Source: Symbiotaphrina buchneri (Eukaryota > Ascomycota > Symbiotaphrinales > Symbiotaphrinaceae). From it: a DNA stretch of 64,000 nt. A program made the position numbers and the translations under genes. Below are positions 34,432 to 45,999 of this stretch, one piece after another. Where the stretch lies: positions 583,416 to 647,415 of the forward strand of contig BCIG01000020.1 of assembly GCA_001599915.1 (NCBI GenBank), written 5' to 3'. A model generated the notes under the pieces. It did not search any database, was not told where the DNA came from, and was given only the letters and a program-made list of their open reading frames with translations. The number at the start of each line of letters is the position of its first letter. The stretch's first letter is position 1.

Positions 34432-36111
34432 CTACCTGCATCCCCAGATCCCACAAACGCGATGCTCCTCCTTCGCCGACTTCAGGTACATATCTACAGG
34501 CGCCCTCTCCTCTTGTGCCTGAGATTCCAAGCCAGGTTCCCCCACCATCACCGGCGGCGGAGGCTGCAACGGCACGACCTGCTCTCTCGGTGGCCCGATG
34601 GGTGTGCCCCCGACCGTGGGCCCAGCGTCTAGCTCCAGCGGGTCGGGCGCGGCGGGGTAGATTATGGCGTCGTTGTCGTCCTCGGCGGCCGCGGGAGGAG
34701 CGATGTCGACAGGGCTGCCGTCTTCGGTGACGGTGACGACGTCGATGACTGTTACGGGCCCCGGAGCTGAAGCAGGAGGCGCAGGGACAGAGGATTCTGG
34801 TTCTGGTTCTGGTTGATGTTGCTGCTGGAACAGGATCGGAGGTGCGTTGCCCTCATTCGCTGCCTCTGCCTCTGGCTCAGGTTCAGGGACGGTGATCACC
34901 TCCGTGACAACAACCGGCGCTGGCGCGGGATCAGGAGGTGCACCAGCCGCTCCATCACCCTGTGCATCCGCGACCCCCTCGGCCTCGGAAGATAAACCCT
35001 CCGGCGTTTGCTGTTGCCGTTGTTGCTGCTGCTGCTCACGCCCGACCTGATTCCCGTGCTCGTCCACGACGACGACGTCAACGATTCGCACCGCCTGCGC
35101 GCCACCGGCCTGTTGCATCTCCAGCGGTGGTGGTGACGGAGGCGGCGGAGGCGGAGGAGAAAGAGGAGCCGCCGCGTCCAGCCGCGGATCAGGAACCAGA
35201 TCTGAAGCTTCGACCGTGACGACGTCGATGACGCGGACTGGTTCCGGCACTGCTGCTGCTGGCGGCAGTCCTACTGGTGGTGCTGCAGCTGCTTCTTGGG
35301 GCACTCCCGGCTGCTGCTGTTGTTCGTCCACTACTCCCCCTGCTTCCGCTGGCCCTGGTGCAGTAGAGGAGGAAGGGTCGATAGGCACGCCCTGCAGCGT
35401 CACCTCTCCCGCTGCTGCTGCCGCTGCTGCCCCGTCTTCAGGCGCGGGAGAAGGGCCCCACTGCACAGGAAGACGCTGGCCCTGCTGGCCATGCTTCCGG
35501 TGCTGCCCCTGCTGAGCCTGTTCCTGTTGCTGCTGGAGCGCCTCGAAGCCCGCGCGCTCGGCGTCTTTCTGTGCCTGCGATATAAATTCCGAGGTCGCTC
35601 CTTCCACTTCCGCTTCTGCTTCCGCTTCCGTTTCTGATTCCGCACTGCTGGGTGGAGGAAGGGGAGATGTCATCCCACTGCTGCCGCTGCTGCTCTTTCC
35701 CTTCCTTCCCCCTTTGCCAGCCTTGGACTTCCCCAGCTTTAGCGCGCCAGGCTTCCACCCTTCGCCGGTATGCTTCCACGCGTCCTCGGCTTTATCCAAT
35801 GGGCCATGGAACCCCTTCCTCCTCATCCCTCCCGGCCCTTTGCCAGCTCCCGGCCCCGCTTCCACCCCCTCTCCTGTTTCCAATCCAACCATCTGCTGAT
35901 CTCCAACTATAACGGAGCCTACGGCAGCAGCCCGCGCCTCAGAAGCGATATGCAGCGCCTCCTGCCCGCGCAGGAGCAGCAGGAAGAATGCGAATGAGAG
36001 GAATGTTGCGAGGAGGATATGTCGTGCGCGCAGGGGCCGTGTGCCGGATGAGGAGGGAGATGAGGGGAAGAGCGGAGAGGAGGGGCGCGAGGAGGGGAGG
36101 TGTTCCCACAT
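34432..36111 (-). CDS. Low-complexity type II membrane protein with four Val-rich repeats
   Basis: Single exon of 559 residues. A basic, Pro/Ser-rich N-tail precedes one hydrophobic helix at about residues 32-48 (ILLATFLSFAFFLLLLRG), so the rest should face the secretory lumen or cell exterior. The long remainder is disordered: poly-Gln (EALQQQQEQAQQGQ), poly-Ala, poly-Pro (PPPPPPPSPPP), Glu/Ala and Pro/Glu runs. Within it four spaced motifs recur: PVRVIDVVTV, AVRIVDVVVV, PVVVTEVITV and PVTVIDVVTV. The C-terminus has two cysteines (HRVCGIWGC). A cell-wall or secretory-pathway role is possible. I do not recognise the family. The uninterrupted frame through 1.7 kb of GC-rich sequence supports a real gene. 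Confidence 0.65.
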   Translation of the reverse strand: MWEHLPSSRPSSPLFPSSPSSSGTRPLRARHILLATFLSFAFFLLLLRGQEALHIASEARAAAVGSVIVGDQQMVGLETGEGVEAGPGAGKGPGGMRRKGFHGPLDKAEDAWKHTGEGWKPGALKLGKSKAGKGGRKGKSSSGSSGMTSPLPPPSSAESETEAEAEAEVEGATSEFISQAQKDAERAGFEALQQQQEQAQQGQHRKHGQQGQRLPVQWGPSPAPEDGAAAAAAAGEVTLQGVPIDPSSSTAPGPAEAGGVVDEQQQQPGVPQEAAAAPPVGLPPAAAVPEPVRVIDVVTVEASDLVPDPRLDAAAPLSPPPPPPPSPPPLEMQQAGGAQAVRIVDVVVVDEHGNQVGREQQQQQRQQQTPEGLSSEAEGVADAQGDGAAGAPPDPAPAPVVVTEVITVPEPEPEAEAANEGNAPPILFQQQHQPEPEPESSVPAPPASAPGPVTVIDVVTVTEDGSPVDIAPPAAAEDDNDAIIYPAAPDPLELDAGPTVGGTPIGPPREQVVPLQPPPPVMVGEPGLESQAQEERAPVDMYLKSAKEEHRVCGIWGCR

Positions 36112-37245
36112 TTTCTTGAGTTTCTTCCTTTCGTTGTGGTAGGGAGGAGGATGGGGGAGGTGCGGTTGCAGCTGCGGGGTGGAGAGTCTGTGAGTGCGGG
36201 AAGAGGAGGGGTAGGCGTGGTGCGCCAGGGTGGAGGGGAGGTGATGTGCTTTTGTGACTTTGTGGCAGGATTTGGTGTTCGGGGGTCTGGAGGGGAAGAG
36301 TAGTGCTATGGGCCTGCGTCAGGCCGGGGTTTGGTGAGGGAGGTTGAAGAGGCTTCGAAGTTCCTATCTCTGCCTTTCCCTCTGCCTCCGCCTCTGCCTC
36401 TGCCTCTGCCTCTGACTGTGTGGTGCTGCGTCTGCGTCTGCGACTGTCTGTGTTTCTGATTGTGTAACGCTGCAGTCTCCGTCTGCGTCCGTTTGCGCTA
36501 GGGCTGGAGTTGAAGTCTGGAATTGAAGTCTGAAGTTGAAGTTTGAAGCTGAAGTATGAAGCCTACGGCTGCTCCACCAGAACCGCAGTCTCTCAAAGAA
36601 CCACCAGTAGAGAGAAAAGGTCTAGAACTCGAAGATGATCCGTAGCCCTAGATAACCCACTGCAGATACCGCTGGAGGCGCTAGATGGGTTACGGAGGGA
36701 AGGATGGACGATGGTGTTGTGGAGGGGCGTGATATACCATCCAGAGCAAGAAGGCAAAGCCAGCAAGCAATTCAGTATTCTCCACAATATACCGTTCAAG
36801 GTGCGCCGTTTGTTTACTCATTTCGAGCTCCTCGTAAAATCCAAGAGTACCTCTAAAGAGAAGACGCGTTGGAATCCTTGTGCGAGTGTCTGTCTAATGG
36901 CCAAGCAAGGGGTGTTGTTATTTCTTTCTTTGTTCTCGACGACACCTCTATCCCGATTGCTCCTTGCCTCCAACTGGGCAATTTAGGATGAATGGCGCTG
37001 TATTCCGGATCCTTGCGCTCGGGTTTATGGTTGAGAGTAGTACAAATAGAAGCTTGTTTCCTTGCCCTCCTTTTTGTTACCTCCTAATTCTAGGCGGCAT
37101 TTCGTCCATGCCCCCTTGCTTCAAGCTTTCTGTAAACATCAAACGCTGATCTATAAAACAATCCCATATTCCACAATCGAATTCTACTTCCCGCTCCCCT
37201 GCTCTTCCCATTCACTCTCCTCCCACACCAGCACGCTGAACCACC
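36112..37245. other. Intergenic region, about 1.1 kb, with simple repeats
   Basis: Contains a CCTCTG hexamer array at about 36373-36415 and degenerate (T)GAAGTCTG/TTGAAG units at about 36508-36560, both probably in the leader of the 34432-36111 gene. The rest up to the trehalose phosphorylase stop shows no gene. Confidence 0.5.
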
Positions 37246-39737
37246 TTATGTCGTCCGCGGCAAGCGGGGCTCTCCCTCTTTATACGGCAAGCCCGCCGTC
37301 TCGCGGGCAAGGTCATTAATCCAGCGTCCATTGGGCTTAATGACCTCTCCCTCACGGCTCACGCTATCCGCGAGGAACAGCCAACTAAGCGCATTACCCA
37401 CAGTACTAACCTCATCGCTGATATGCGTGCGCGCATACTCGCTCATGGCATCATGTTTCGCCTCGTCGCTCCACAGCTCGTACAGGTGCTGCGCCACCGA
37501 CTCCGTCGCCCACCGCTCCACCAGGAACCCGTTTTTGCCGTGCTGCACCTGCAGTGGCAGGCCGCCCGCATGCGTCACGATCACGGGTTTGCCTTTGTGT
37601 GAGGCTTCGCTGACTTTGACTTCGAAGCCTTCGCGTGTGGAGAGTTGGAGCGCGATCCGCGCTTTGGACATTAGCGCATTGAGGAGTTGGTCGGACGGCC
37701 CGAGGCGCATGACGACGATGTCGTTGGCGAGGTCGGAGTAGTCTTTGTGGATGAGCTCCATGGTTTGGTCGTAGATTATCGAGGCATCTGGGTCGTCGAT
37801 TGAGCCGTGGCCGCAGCTGATGGTCGTTAGATACTGTGTGCAACTTAAGATGATGAAGGGTAAGAGGCATACATGAGCAATTGTGGAGTGTCTTCCCGCT
37901 TGTAGTCTTTCAGATATTCACGCCTGAATTGCCCGTATGATTTGATAACTTCTGGGATGCCCTTGGAAGGGTCGAATCGCGCGACTTGAACGATATAGTG
38001 GCCTGTAATTCATCAGACAAGTTGCTAGCAAAGAAATGAAGTGGGTAGCCTACGGTCTGGATAGTCGAGCTTTGTCCTGTGAAAGCTTAGTGTGAACCGA
38101 CAAAAATGCACAATGTATACTTACATCCCGTTTTTCTGGCACTCGCCATTGAATTCATGAATATAGTAGTCGGTATCCCAATCTTGCATAGTCTTGTTCA
38201 GACCATCCAGCCTGCAACTGTCAGTGACTGCAATCCGTTCAAGTGTCTACTTCTTACCAGTCGGTTGTAGCAGGCATGAACCCAACAGTTTCCGGTACAA
38301 CATCGTTCGGTACAAACGTCCGTACGGGATGGCTGATATACATATCGGCCTGTTTGATGCTCTCCCACATAAAATTCCACACCTGCTGCGCTGCACTTCC
38401 TTCTTCACCGATCAGATCATCTCTAATTTCAATATGGCTTCGGAATATGATTGGCCGCTCTGGTGCAGCTTTCTTCGCAAGAGGGATCAAAGCTGGCATC
38501 TGTGGGTCATCCACAATGATGACATCAGCACCACCATCAGATGGAGCTGCTAGAGGACCATGAGGTGAAAGCCAGTATCTTTCTGCGTTGTCTTGAACCC
38601 AGTCTCTGATCTTTCCAAGTTGTTCGTCCGTTGAACGCACAGAAGGGTCCACAACACCTTGGAGGATGTTGTGATTGTTTTTGGTGATACGGAAGACGTC
38701 GGGGCGTGGTTTTGGCACATACCTAGCAGAGACGGATCAGTCTGAGCCCAACAGGTTGCTCTTTTGTTACGTTCTGGTACTCACCACTTCATGTCCAATC
38801 CCAGTTGCCGGCAGAAACGCAGGAGCGCATGTCTCATCAGCGCAACGCCACCTCCTTGAGGAGTCGCATTGAAAAACGCAATTTTTATATTCCTTTTCTT
38901 CAGAGACTCCGCGTATTTCATAACACCTGTCCAGGTTGACGCACCAACCGTCTTCTGATATTCTTCCAATGTCGTCAATTTCGCATGGTAACCAGCGTCA
39001 ACTTGCACATCATTTCTGTAACCAATCTGTAGGCGCAATTGCTGCGTGGGGCCAAAGAACCTATGGCATGCGTAAGAACGTGCACCATAGCCACCTTCCG
39101 TATGACTTACATGGTGCATTTCCTTGCCATCGAATCTGCCTGTTCCTCAGTGCTTTTGATGGGTGTAGTGTCCTCGCCACCCTCTATATCCGCATCATCG
39201 TCGCGCACGTTCACCGGGAGTGCCAACGCCACGACGTCCAGTTCGGCCCAAAGCCTGGGAGCCAGACGAGGAGACAGCTTGGCTGTCTTTTCCGTCAGTC
39301 CAGCACCTAATATCTTGCAAAGCCGGTCATGACGGAATTTGTCCAGTTTTGTGATGATGCTGCTAGCAATCATGTCGGCGCGATCGGACTCAGACCAGTT
39401 GGGCTTGCAGGTCATTTCCTCGCCGTAGTAGTCAATGCTGTAGGTGCCGTCATGGATGGTGATGCTGAGGGCGATTTTGTTGTCTGAGATCTCTTCTGCC
39501 GCGATACCCGCGAAAAGTGGCTGTTTCCCATTGGATTCAACGTTAGTCCATCGCCCTCGCTGCAGCGCCGTCGCGATCGAGGACTTGACGTACCAACAGA
39601 TTCAGACCGATGTTCTTCTTCTCCTCCAGCAGATTGCTGATGCATTTCTTCTGGTAGTTGGATCTGAGTGACTGGAATTCCTGCTTCGTGTCGACGCCAT
39701 CCTTAACGTACGGTCCGTCCATTGCTTTTGCAGCCAT
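37246..39737 (-). CDS. ccg-9: Trehalose phosphorylase/synthase (Ccg-9 type, GT4 family)
   Basis: Eight exons (39737-39594, 39520-39111, 39060-38785, 38722-38258, 38211-38125, 38076-38054, 38002-37873, 37816-37246) encode 701 residues, the usual fungal length. Exon 6 is only 23 nt and restores MTKLDYPDRHYIVQVARFDP across its neighbours. The N-terminal part has the family stretches PLFAGIAAEEISDNKIALSI and VGASTWTGVMKYAESLKKRN. Motif KIAFFNATPQGGGVALMRHA marks the first Rossmann-like domain. The GT4 nucleotide/phosphate site is REGFEVKVSEASHKGKPV with the E-x7-E pair, followed by THAGGLPLQV. The enzyme converts trehalose and phosphate to glucose and glucose 1-phosphate, reversibly, in the cytosol; the Neurospora homologue is clock-controlled and affects conidiation. 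Two AGGGG stress elements lie upstream at 40146-40156. The gene appears intact. Confidence 0.92.
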
Positions 39738-42446
39738 CGTCGCGAAACTGCGCAGGTAAGGTGGTGATGAAGCTCAGTCGGAACGTCGCGGAGATGACGC
39801 CAGCGCGAGAGTGAGACGGAATGACTTGGCAGTAGGACAGCAGACAACAAATGACTTCTTTCGCTGGGCGTGCAGCTACGTGTCTTGCTGTGGTAGGGTG
39901 TAAATAGGTGAATTCGAGATCAGGAGATTCGTCGGTCAGCGGCTCTTGCACAAGACTGGGGATGCCCTCGTATGCCGGAAATAAAAAGGTCAGGCAACGG
40001 ATGCAGCAAGGTGCGAGCTCCCCGGCTACGGCGGCCGGTGAGACACCGAAATAGGGTCCGCTAGTGGTGACGTCGTTACTTACGTACTTCTTGGCACGCT
40101 CTATGTGTTGTCGGTGCGTGGTGTGACCCGAAAGCCGATCGACACAGGGGAAGGGGCAAATACAAGCGGTATGGTGCAAGTTTTCTACAAATCTTTTCAT
40201 CGAGGACTCTTCATCATTTCCTCTATCCTATCAGCAAGTAACAGGTCAGTGAAGTCATTATTAAAGTCATGGGCCCATCACTGGCGTGTCAGGTAGTTTC
40301 AGCTGAACACCGTCAGAATGATAACTGAGTACGGGAGATGTAAAGGCCAGAAACGCAAACAGCGCAGCTCCACTCCGGAAAAACAATATTCCTTATCCGC
40401 AACTGCAACGACAAGAAGCTCGGATCAAGCGGGGAAGTTAATTCCGGATGATCCAGCGAAAGTCTCCCCATTACCAGGAATCGAGCTTACGCCCCAGTTT
40501 GTGTCAAACCAGGTCGGTTAGATCCTGCATGTGGCCATCCCTCGTCTTATTCACGGGCTACTAGTTGGAAGCCCAGCTAGCATTAACCATATCATGCTCC
40601 GTTATTGAAAAGAGGACTTGGTGTAAATCTATAGGTTGTCGAAGGATTGCAACCTACAGCGATCACATGCGATCCTGCCTTATGCTGCACTCTCGATAAT
40701 ATCCCTAGCGCTGGAATGAATAGTACGGCGAGGACGGGTACCTGAGTGGCCCAGCTAAACAATGTTATCTCTTCAAGATCCATGCTGATACGGGCGGAGC
40801 GCGGGAGACAAAAAGATAAGGGCTACACGAGCGAGACGAGTGTCAAAGCTGACAAGCTATGAACGAGGTAAGCATTGTCGTCAATAAGTATGACCCAGTC
40901 CAGGAGCCAAATCCATAGATCCTGACATATAAAGTCTTACCTCGTTGTCTCACATTTCTCATGCCCTGGTTTCTGCGCTACGTACCTAACTTCTCTTCAA
41001 TAAAGCAACTATCTCTCCTCATATTTAATTTCATCTACACCCATTCTATCTCCATACACCTCCGAGCCAGGCTTTAATTACGCAATTTTAGTGCGATCAT
41101 ACAAGAAGCACACAACAAGATGCACCCCAGATGGATCCGAGAACCCAGACAGTGTCACTAGTCATGGATTAACGCAGATCTACGAAGCCAGGAATTTTGT
41201 TCTTGGACCAACGGAGGCCAACCCACGCTGAAATCCCCTGCAAGTGTCGACTATGGGATGCCTTCACAGCTAGGGCTTCCAGCGCGGACGTCTCGTGGCT
41301 GCCATAGCGTGGGCCCCATATGAACTTGAAAAGAGATCTTGTAGCGGGATTGCGAGTCCTCAGCTATTCCTGGTCAGGTCCCTTGGCTTTATCAAGATAG
41401 TCAAAGGAAGCATCTTTCAGCCTTTTGGTCATTCGGACAATCAACTACTACCAAATTGCCCCAGCTTGCATTGCTGCTACAAGTTTGGTTCTCTATGATT
41501 TCCGCCATCTGCTACGGTCCATCTGCTGCGCTACGATCCAGAAACCCTTGAATCCCGGGCTTCCCCTATCTCTCCCGTACGCCCAGCCTTGCCCTATCCC
41601 TTGCGCGCAGAACACCGGGGCCCGACTCCAGCCGTTATCTGGTATAAAGTGACATAACGACTGCGACAGCTTGTGGAGTCGCCTAAGACAGCAGCGCACA
41701 CCATGAAATCTTGGCCCGATGTTTATCTGCATTTACATGATTTCAACTTCATGCTGGTATGCGAAAGCGGAGAGCAATTCAGGGAAGCCGATGGTCTGAA
41801 AATATCACTGGACCGGGCTTTTGAGCAGCACAGTCTGAGCTCGTCCGCTATCTCATGAAAGCACACAACCTTCCAGAGTAGTATCTACAATCAGATAACG
41901 ATAACGACAAGACTGCCACGACGGTCGATCAGCAAGATATGCATCGGGCAATTACTGCTCAAATGTTGTAACACTTTCTCGATACACAATAATCGAATAT
42001 ATATCTAATTCTTGGCTGAAGATAACAGGACTTGGCGCCTATAGCGCGCAAAGGTGCTCCATGATTGGTGCACAGTCCGCCGGCCAGACAATCTACACGG
42101 GCCGCAAAGCTTAGGTCCCTATACGCCAAGACCCCACTCATTGGCTGGCGGTGCGCTATCAGCCATCGAGCCGGGTCGCCCCCGGTCTTCTGCCTCAAGG
42201 GTCCAACTGGCCCGAAAAGTCAGATAGAAGCACAGACAGCATCCAGAACGTTTTATGGCGGGTCCAATCTGCCGCCAGAAAGGAAGCGCGTGGGTGCAAG
42301 GCCCACAGGAGGCCATCAGGGCGGCAAGCAGCGTTCCGCCAGCCTGGGCGGGCGGTTGGAGGGCAGAGATTCCGCAGATCGTGGAGACCAGGGTGGTGGC
42401 GGCCACCGGGATAATGTGGGCTAGGCGTCCCACTTGTTGAGATGCT
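39738..42446. other. Long intergenic region, about 2.7 kb, no gene recognised
   Basis: Holds the 5' regions of two divergent genes. AreA-type sites lie at 41893-41904 (AGATAA then CGATAA) and at 42020. Other frames are short and look spurious. I found no transposon ends or RNA gene. Confidence 0.4.
40146..40156. promoter_or_regulatory. Paired stress-response elements (AGGGG)
   Basis: AGGGGAAGGGG gives two AGGGG (CCCCT) cores on one strand, about 410 bp upstream of the trehalose phosphorylase ATG. Msn2/4-like factors bind this core in yeasts. Two pentamers alone are weak evidence. Confidence 0.35.
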
Positions 42447-42477
42447 TTATCTTCGAGGAGATAAGGCTCGAGGATAA
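42447..42477 (+). promoter_or_regulatory. Clustered GATA-factor sites upstream of the amino-acid permease
   Basis: TTATCT at 42447, AGATAA at 42459 and GGATAA at 42472 lie within 31 bp, about 150-180 bp before the ATG at 42629. The inverted pair is the layout AreA-type regulators favour in nitrogen-repressed genes. Confidence 0.55.
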
Positions 42478-42628
42478 ATATGCGCGAGAGAACCCCTTGT
42501 CTCTAGTCTCAGGTGCAACTGCTTGTCCTTTGTCTTGATCCTTTAAGGCAATTGTTGAAGGACGGAGACTGAGATTTGGCTTTTGTGCTATACAAAGCAG
42601 ACTCTTCAAGAGGACGACATCTGACACC

Positions 42629-44353
42629 ATGCGTGTGTCCGAGGAACCACACCGTATAGCGGATCTGCCGGCCGAGGAAATCCAACAGCAGCATTATCTT
42701 GATGATGATGCACGTTTGGCGGCACAGGGATATAAGCCCGAGCTGACTCGTCGTATGACGTTTTTGTCGGGTCTTTTCATGGTCATCTGTGCCAATGGAG
42801 CTTGGACTGGTCTCTCAGGGGCTTTGGGTGTAGGCATCATTCAAGGAGGGTAAGTCACGTCCAGAGTGACAGTATAAACAAGACTAAGGTCGTTGACATC
42901 GCTTTCAGTCCATGTGCCGTCATCTATGGCTTCCTCTTTACCTTCTGCATCTACATGTGCACGGGAGCATGCGTCTCCGATTTGGTCTCGTCCATGCCCA
43001 CAGCTGCTGGAGCCTACTACTGGGTCTATCGTGCGGCACCTAAGAAATGGGGCCGTGGGCTTTCCTGGTACACTGGCTACATCAACCTCTTTGCATGGCT
43101 CTTCGGCGGTACCTCCAACTGTCTCGTGGTTTCTCAGCAGATTGCTGCGCTCATCGAAATCGTCAACCCGAACGTCGAAGGCAAGCGATGGCAAACCTTT
43201 GTGATCTTTGAGGGGTTACTCGTTACGACCTTAGCTATCACCATCTTCGGCAACAGATGGTTCAAATACCTCACCTTGTTCGGTGGATACATGGTTTTGA
43301 TCGGCTTCGTCATTGTGACCATCACCGTCCCTGCCAAAGCGCCTTCGCACCAGAATGCCAAGTTCGTCTTTACGGAATGGATCAACAACACGGGCTGGTC
43401 AAGCAACGGCATCGTCTACTTCATCGGTCTGCCCAACTCCTTCTATGCGTTTGGGTTCCTGGACAGCATGGTGCACCTTGCAGAGGAGATGCGCAACCCT
43501 GAACGCTCTATCCCAAGGACCATTTTCGGACAATATGCAATCAACCTGCCGACCGGCTTCATCTTCATGATTGCTATGTTCTTCAGCATTCAGAATATCG
43601 ATGGTATCCTCGAACCGACGACCGGCAATTCCTTCCTGGAGCTGCTCAAACAGACCCTGCCTAAGGGTGGTGCTATCGTCTTGTCTCTCATTCTCATCTT
43701 CGCTGGCCTGTACGTACCTACCATATCACCCCCCTCTAACGCCCTAAGCTAACTCGTCCAGTCCCGCGACCTACGAAGCCCAAGTCGTCACCTCGCGCCT
43801 CATCTGGTCCTTCGCACGCGACGAAGCCCTCCCCTTCAGCAAACTCTTCGCACGCGTCAACCCACGCTTCAAGGTCCCCGTGCCCGCCATTCTCGGGTGC
43901 CTGATCATCACCATGCTCTTCGGGCTCATCTACCTCTTCGCGGTGGAAGCCTTCAGCGCCATCGTCGGGTCGTGCCTAGCACTACACAACCTGATGTTCG
44001 CCATCACGTTCGCGACCATGGCCCTCACGCGGCGGAAGCGCATCACCCCAGGCCCGTGGCACATCAAAGGCCCGCTCGGCGTGGCGGTGTATGTGCTCGC
44101 CTCGGCGCTGATGTTCTTCACTGTCGTCATTTTCAGCCTGCCGTATTATATGCCGGTTGAGGTCGATGAGATGAATTGGACCTGTGTTCTTGTGGGGGGC
44201 GTCCTGGTCGTCATTACGATTATCTGGGCGGTGTTTGGCTTCTGGCATTTCAGGGGCCCGCCGGAACCGGTTGCGGAGGAGGTCGTCATGGGTATGACCG
44301 GCAAGGGCGAGAGTGTAGATGGCGTGCCGAACCCGGTGTTGAAGACGGAGTAG
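42629..44353 (+). CDS. Amino-acid/GABA permease (APC superfamily, ACT family)
   Basis: Three exons (42629-42849, 42909-43709, 43762-44353) encode 537 residues. Residues 1-40 are cytosolic and charged; LTRRMTFLSGLFMVICANGAW begins TM1, with a Gly-rich loop (GLSGALGVGIIQGGPCAVIYG) across the first intron. Later signatures are LVSSMPTAAGAYYWVYRAAP, GWSSNGIVYFIGLPNSFYAF, DSMVHLAEEMRNPERSIPRT (the E-E-x-x-N-P motif) and YEAQVVTSRLIWSFARDEAL. Twelve helices are expected. Uga4-like and choline/GABA permeases share this pattern; substrate cannot be fixed from sequence. It imports its substrate with protons at the plasma membrane. A GATA-site cluster upstream argues for nitrogen control. The gene appears intact. 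Confidence 0.9.
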
Positions 44354-45207
44354 AAGCGTGGTTGGTGAGGGGGCGTGTGGGAGGCTTGAGCAGTGCTGCA
44401 TGTGGAGTAGAGGCAAGACATCCAAAAGCTCAAACGATTCATCGTCTCATACTCAATATCCGATTGTCTCTTAGTACACTGCTGCAGAACGGGCAATGCA
44501 ATGATACACGCTCTTTCTAGGCGTTATTGCACATGTGCTTAATCAACGGACCGATGATGAATAATACCACCATCATCCCTGCTCGCGCGCATCTACGCGA
44601 TGCCTTGCTCGCACGTCGTTTCCCGCTTCAGCTAATGTCTCCGGGCCGGCGTCAGCCTGAGGATTCGGCGCCAAGGTTGGGATCGTCATCTGTCTGTCTG
44701 CCTTAGCCAGCAGCCAAGCACATAATCGGTCCACTTTCCGGTTCTCAGTCGGCTCTGTCCCGAGGACTCTCGTCTCATTTGCGGGCAAGGCAGGTTGGAG
44801 ACCAGGCGATGTCTAGCAACTGACGCAGATGGGCAGCGAACTTATGACGTTGCGAGGGTCCTTGCTCTCTACCGGCTCCGTGGTGAAGACTCGGTCCAGC
44901 GGTGATCGCTGAAGCAGCAGCAGCCGAGCAACCCTGCCGGCGCGGGGTGGTGCGGAGAACCCTGGTCGGGGGTGGGTGGTTCTGGATCACCCTGGGGCGC
45001 TTCGAATACGAGGTTACGCCGCTGGCCCAGAAGGAGAGAAAAAGGTGGGAGCCTGTCGTGAATTCTTTGCGCCGGCTGACTGCTGTCTACTGCAACATAT
45101 GCGTACGACATCCATGGTTGCCTGTGAAGCACTTCACCACCGTCAACGACGCACAGAGAGTCATAGGGAACCGACTTCCAAATTCCACCCGCACGCCACT
45201 AGCAACC
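44354..45207. other. Intergenic region, about 0.85 kb
   Basis: 3' flank of the permease and 5' flank of the tubby-like gene. The downstream frame stays open back to 44902 but that segment reads as unordered and is probably leader. Confidence 0.4.
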
Positions 45208-45795
45208 ATGGCGGCACCCGTCCGCGTGCTGCGCGCCTACTATGGCCCGTCAAGCGGCCTCGGAACCACGCTTTCGATCCTCGACTCGGACGACACGACG
45301 CCCGTGTACAGCGCCCGCATCACGCGCTCCAAACCCCAACTCCAACTCCAGCGCGTGCGGTCCAAAACGGGCCCGCACGCGGCCCTTGCCGCCAACGCGC
45401 TCAGCGGCGAGCACAGCAGCAGCAGCAGCAGCAGCGCGACCATCTCCATGACCTCGATGCACGTCAAGCTGGACGTGCGTGGCCACGCCCTTCTGCTGCG
45501 CAAAAGCATCGCCCTGAACCGCACGTACACGCTCGCGAACGTGGCCACGGGCGCGCCGCTGACGTGGGATGGCGATGGCCGCTGGAAGGCCGGCGATTAT
45601 AAGCTCGTCGATGCCAGTCATGGCGGCGTGCTGGCGCGGTTCAGGAATCGAAGGGGTGCGCCCAAGGAGCTGGGCGTGTTTGAGGTGGTGGGCGAGGTGG
45701 ACGATGCGCTGCTGGATGAGATTGTCATCAGTGGCCTGGCGGTGCTGACGATGCTGCAGAGTGCGAAGTTGGCCTGGAGTGTGATCCTAGGATGA
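45208..45795 (+). CDS. Tubby C-terminal-like / LURP-one-like hypothetical protein
   Basis: Single exon of 195 residues. The ATG at 45208 (MAAPVRVLRAYYGPSSG) is preferred over an in-frame start at 44902, because ordered sequence begins here and the context CAACCATGGC is good. Beta-rich throughout: LGTTLSILDSDDTTPVYSAR, VKLDVRGHALLLRKSIALNR, GDGRWKAGDYKLVDASHGGV and a C-terminal hydrophobic helix LDEIVISGLAVLTMLQSAKL. A (AGC) run gives a Ser7 stretch at about residues 72-78. The pattern of strands plus a buried C-terminal helix is that of the tubby/LURP-one fold common in fungi with unknown ligand. The fold call is an inference. Confidence 0.6.
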   Translation: MAAPVRVLRAYYGPSSGLGTTLSILDSDDTTPVYSARITRSKPQLQLQRVRSKTGPHAALAANALSGEHSSSSSSSATISMTSMHVKLDVRGHALLLRKSIALNRTYTLANVATGAPLTWDGDGRWKAGDYKLVDASHGGVLARFRNRRGAPKELGVFEVVGEVDDALLDEIVISGLAVLTMLQSAKLAWSVILG

Positions 45796-45999
45796 ACGCA
45801 AGGCGTGAACAGCGGTGTGTGCCTTCTGGCTCAGAGTTTGAAGCACACGGAAAAATTCAAGCTGATTCCACGAAGCAACAGCATATGGAGACAAGCCTGA
45901 TCAGTCAGACCCGTGCTTGCATACGGCCTTCTATCTAATATCTAATTGGAAGCTCAGCATTGGAACTTCCGCCTTGCCCCCTTAAACCAGCCCCCTGGC

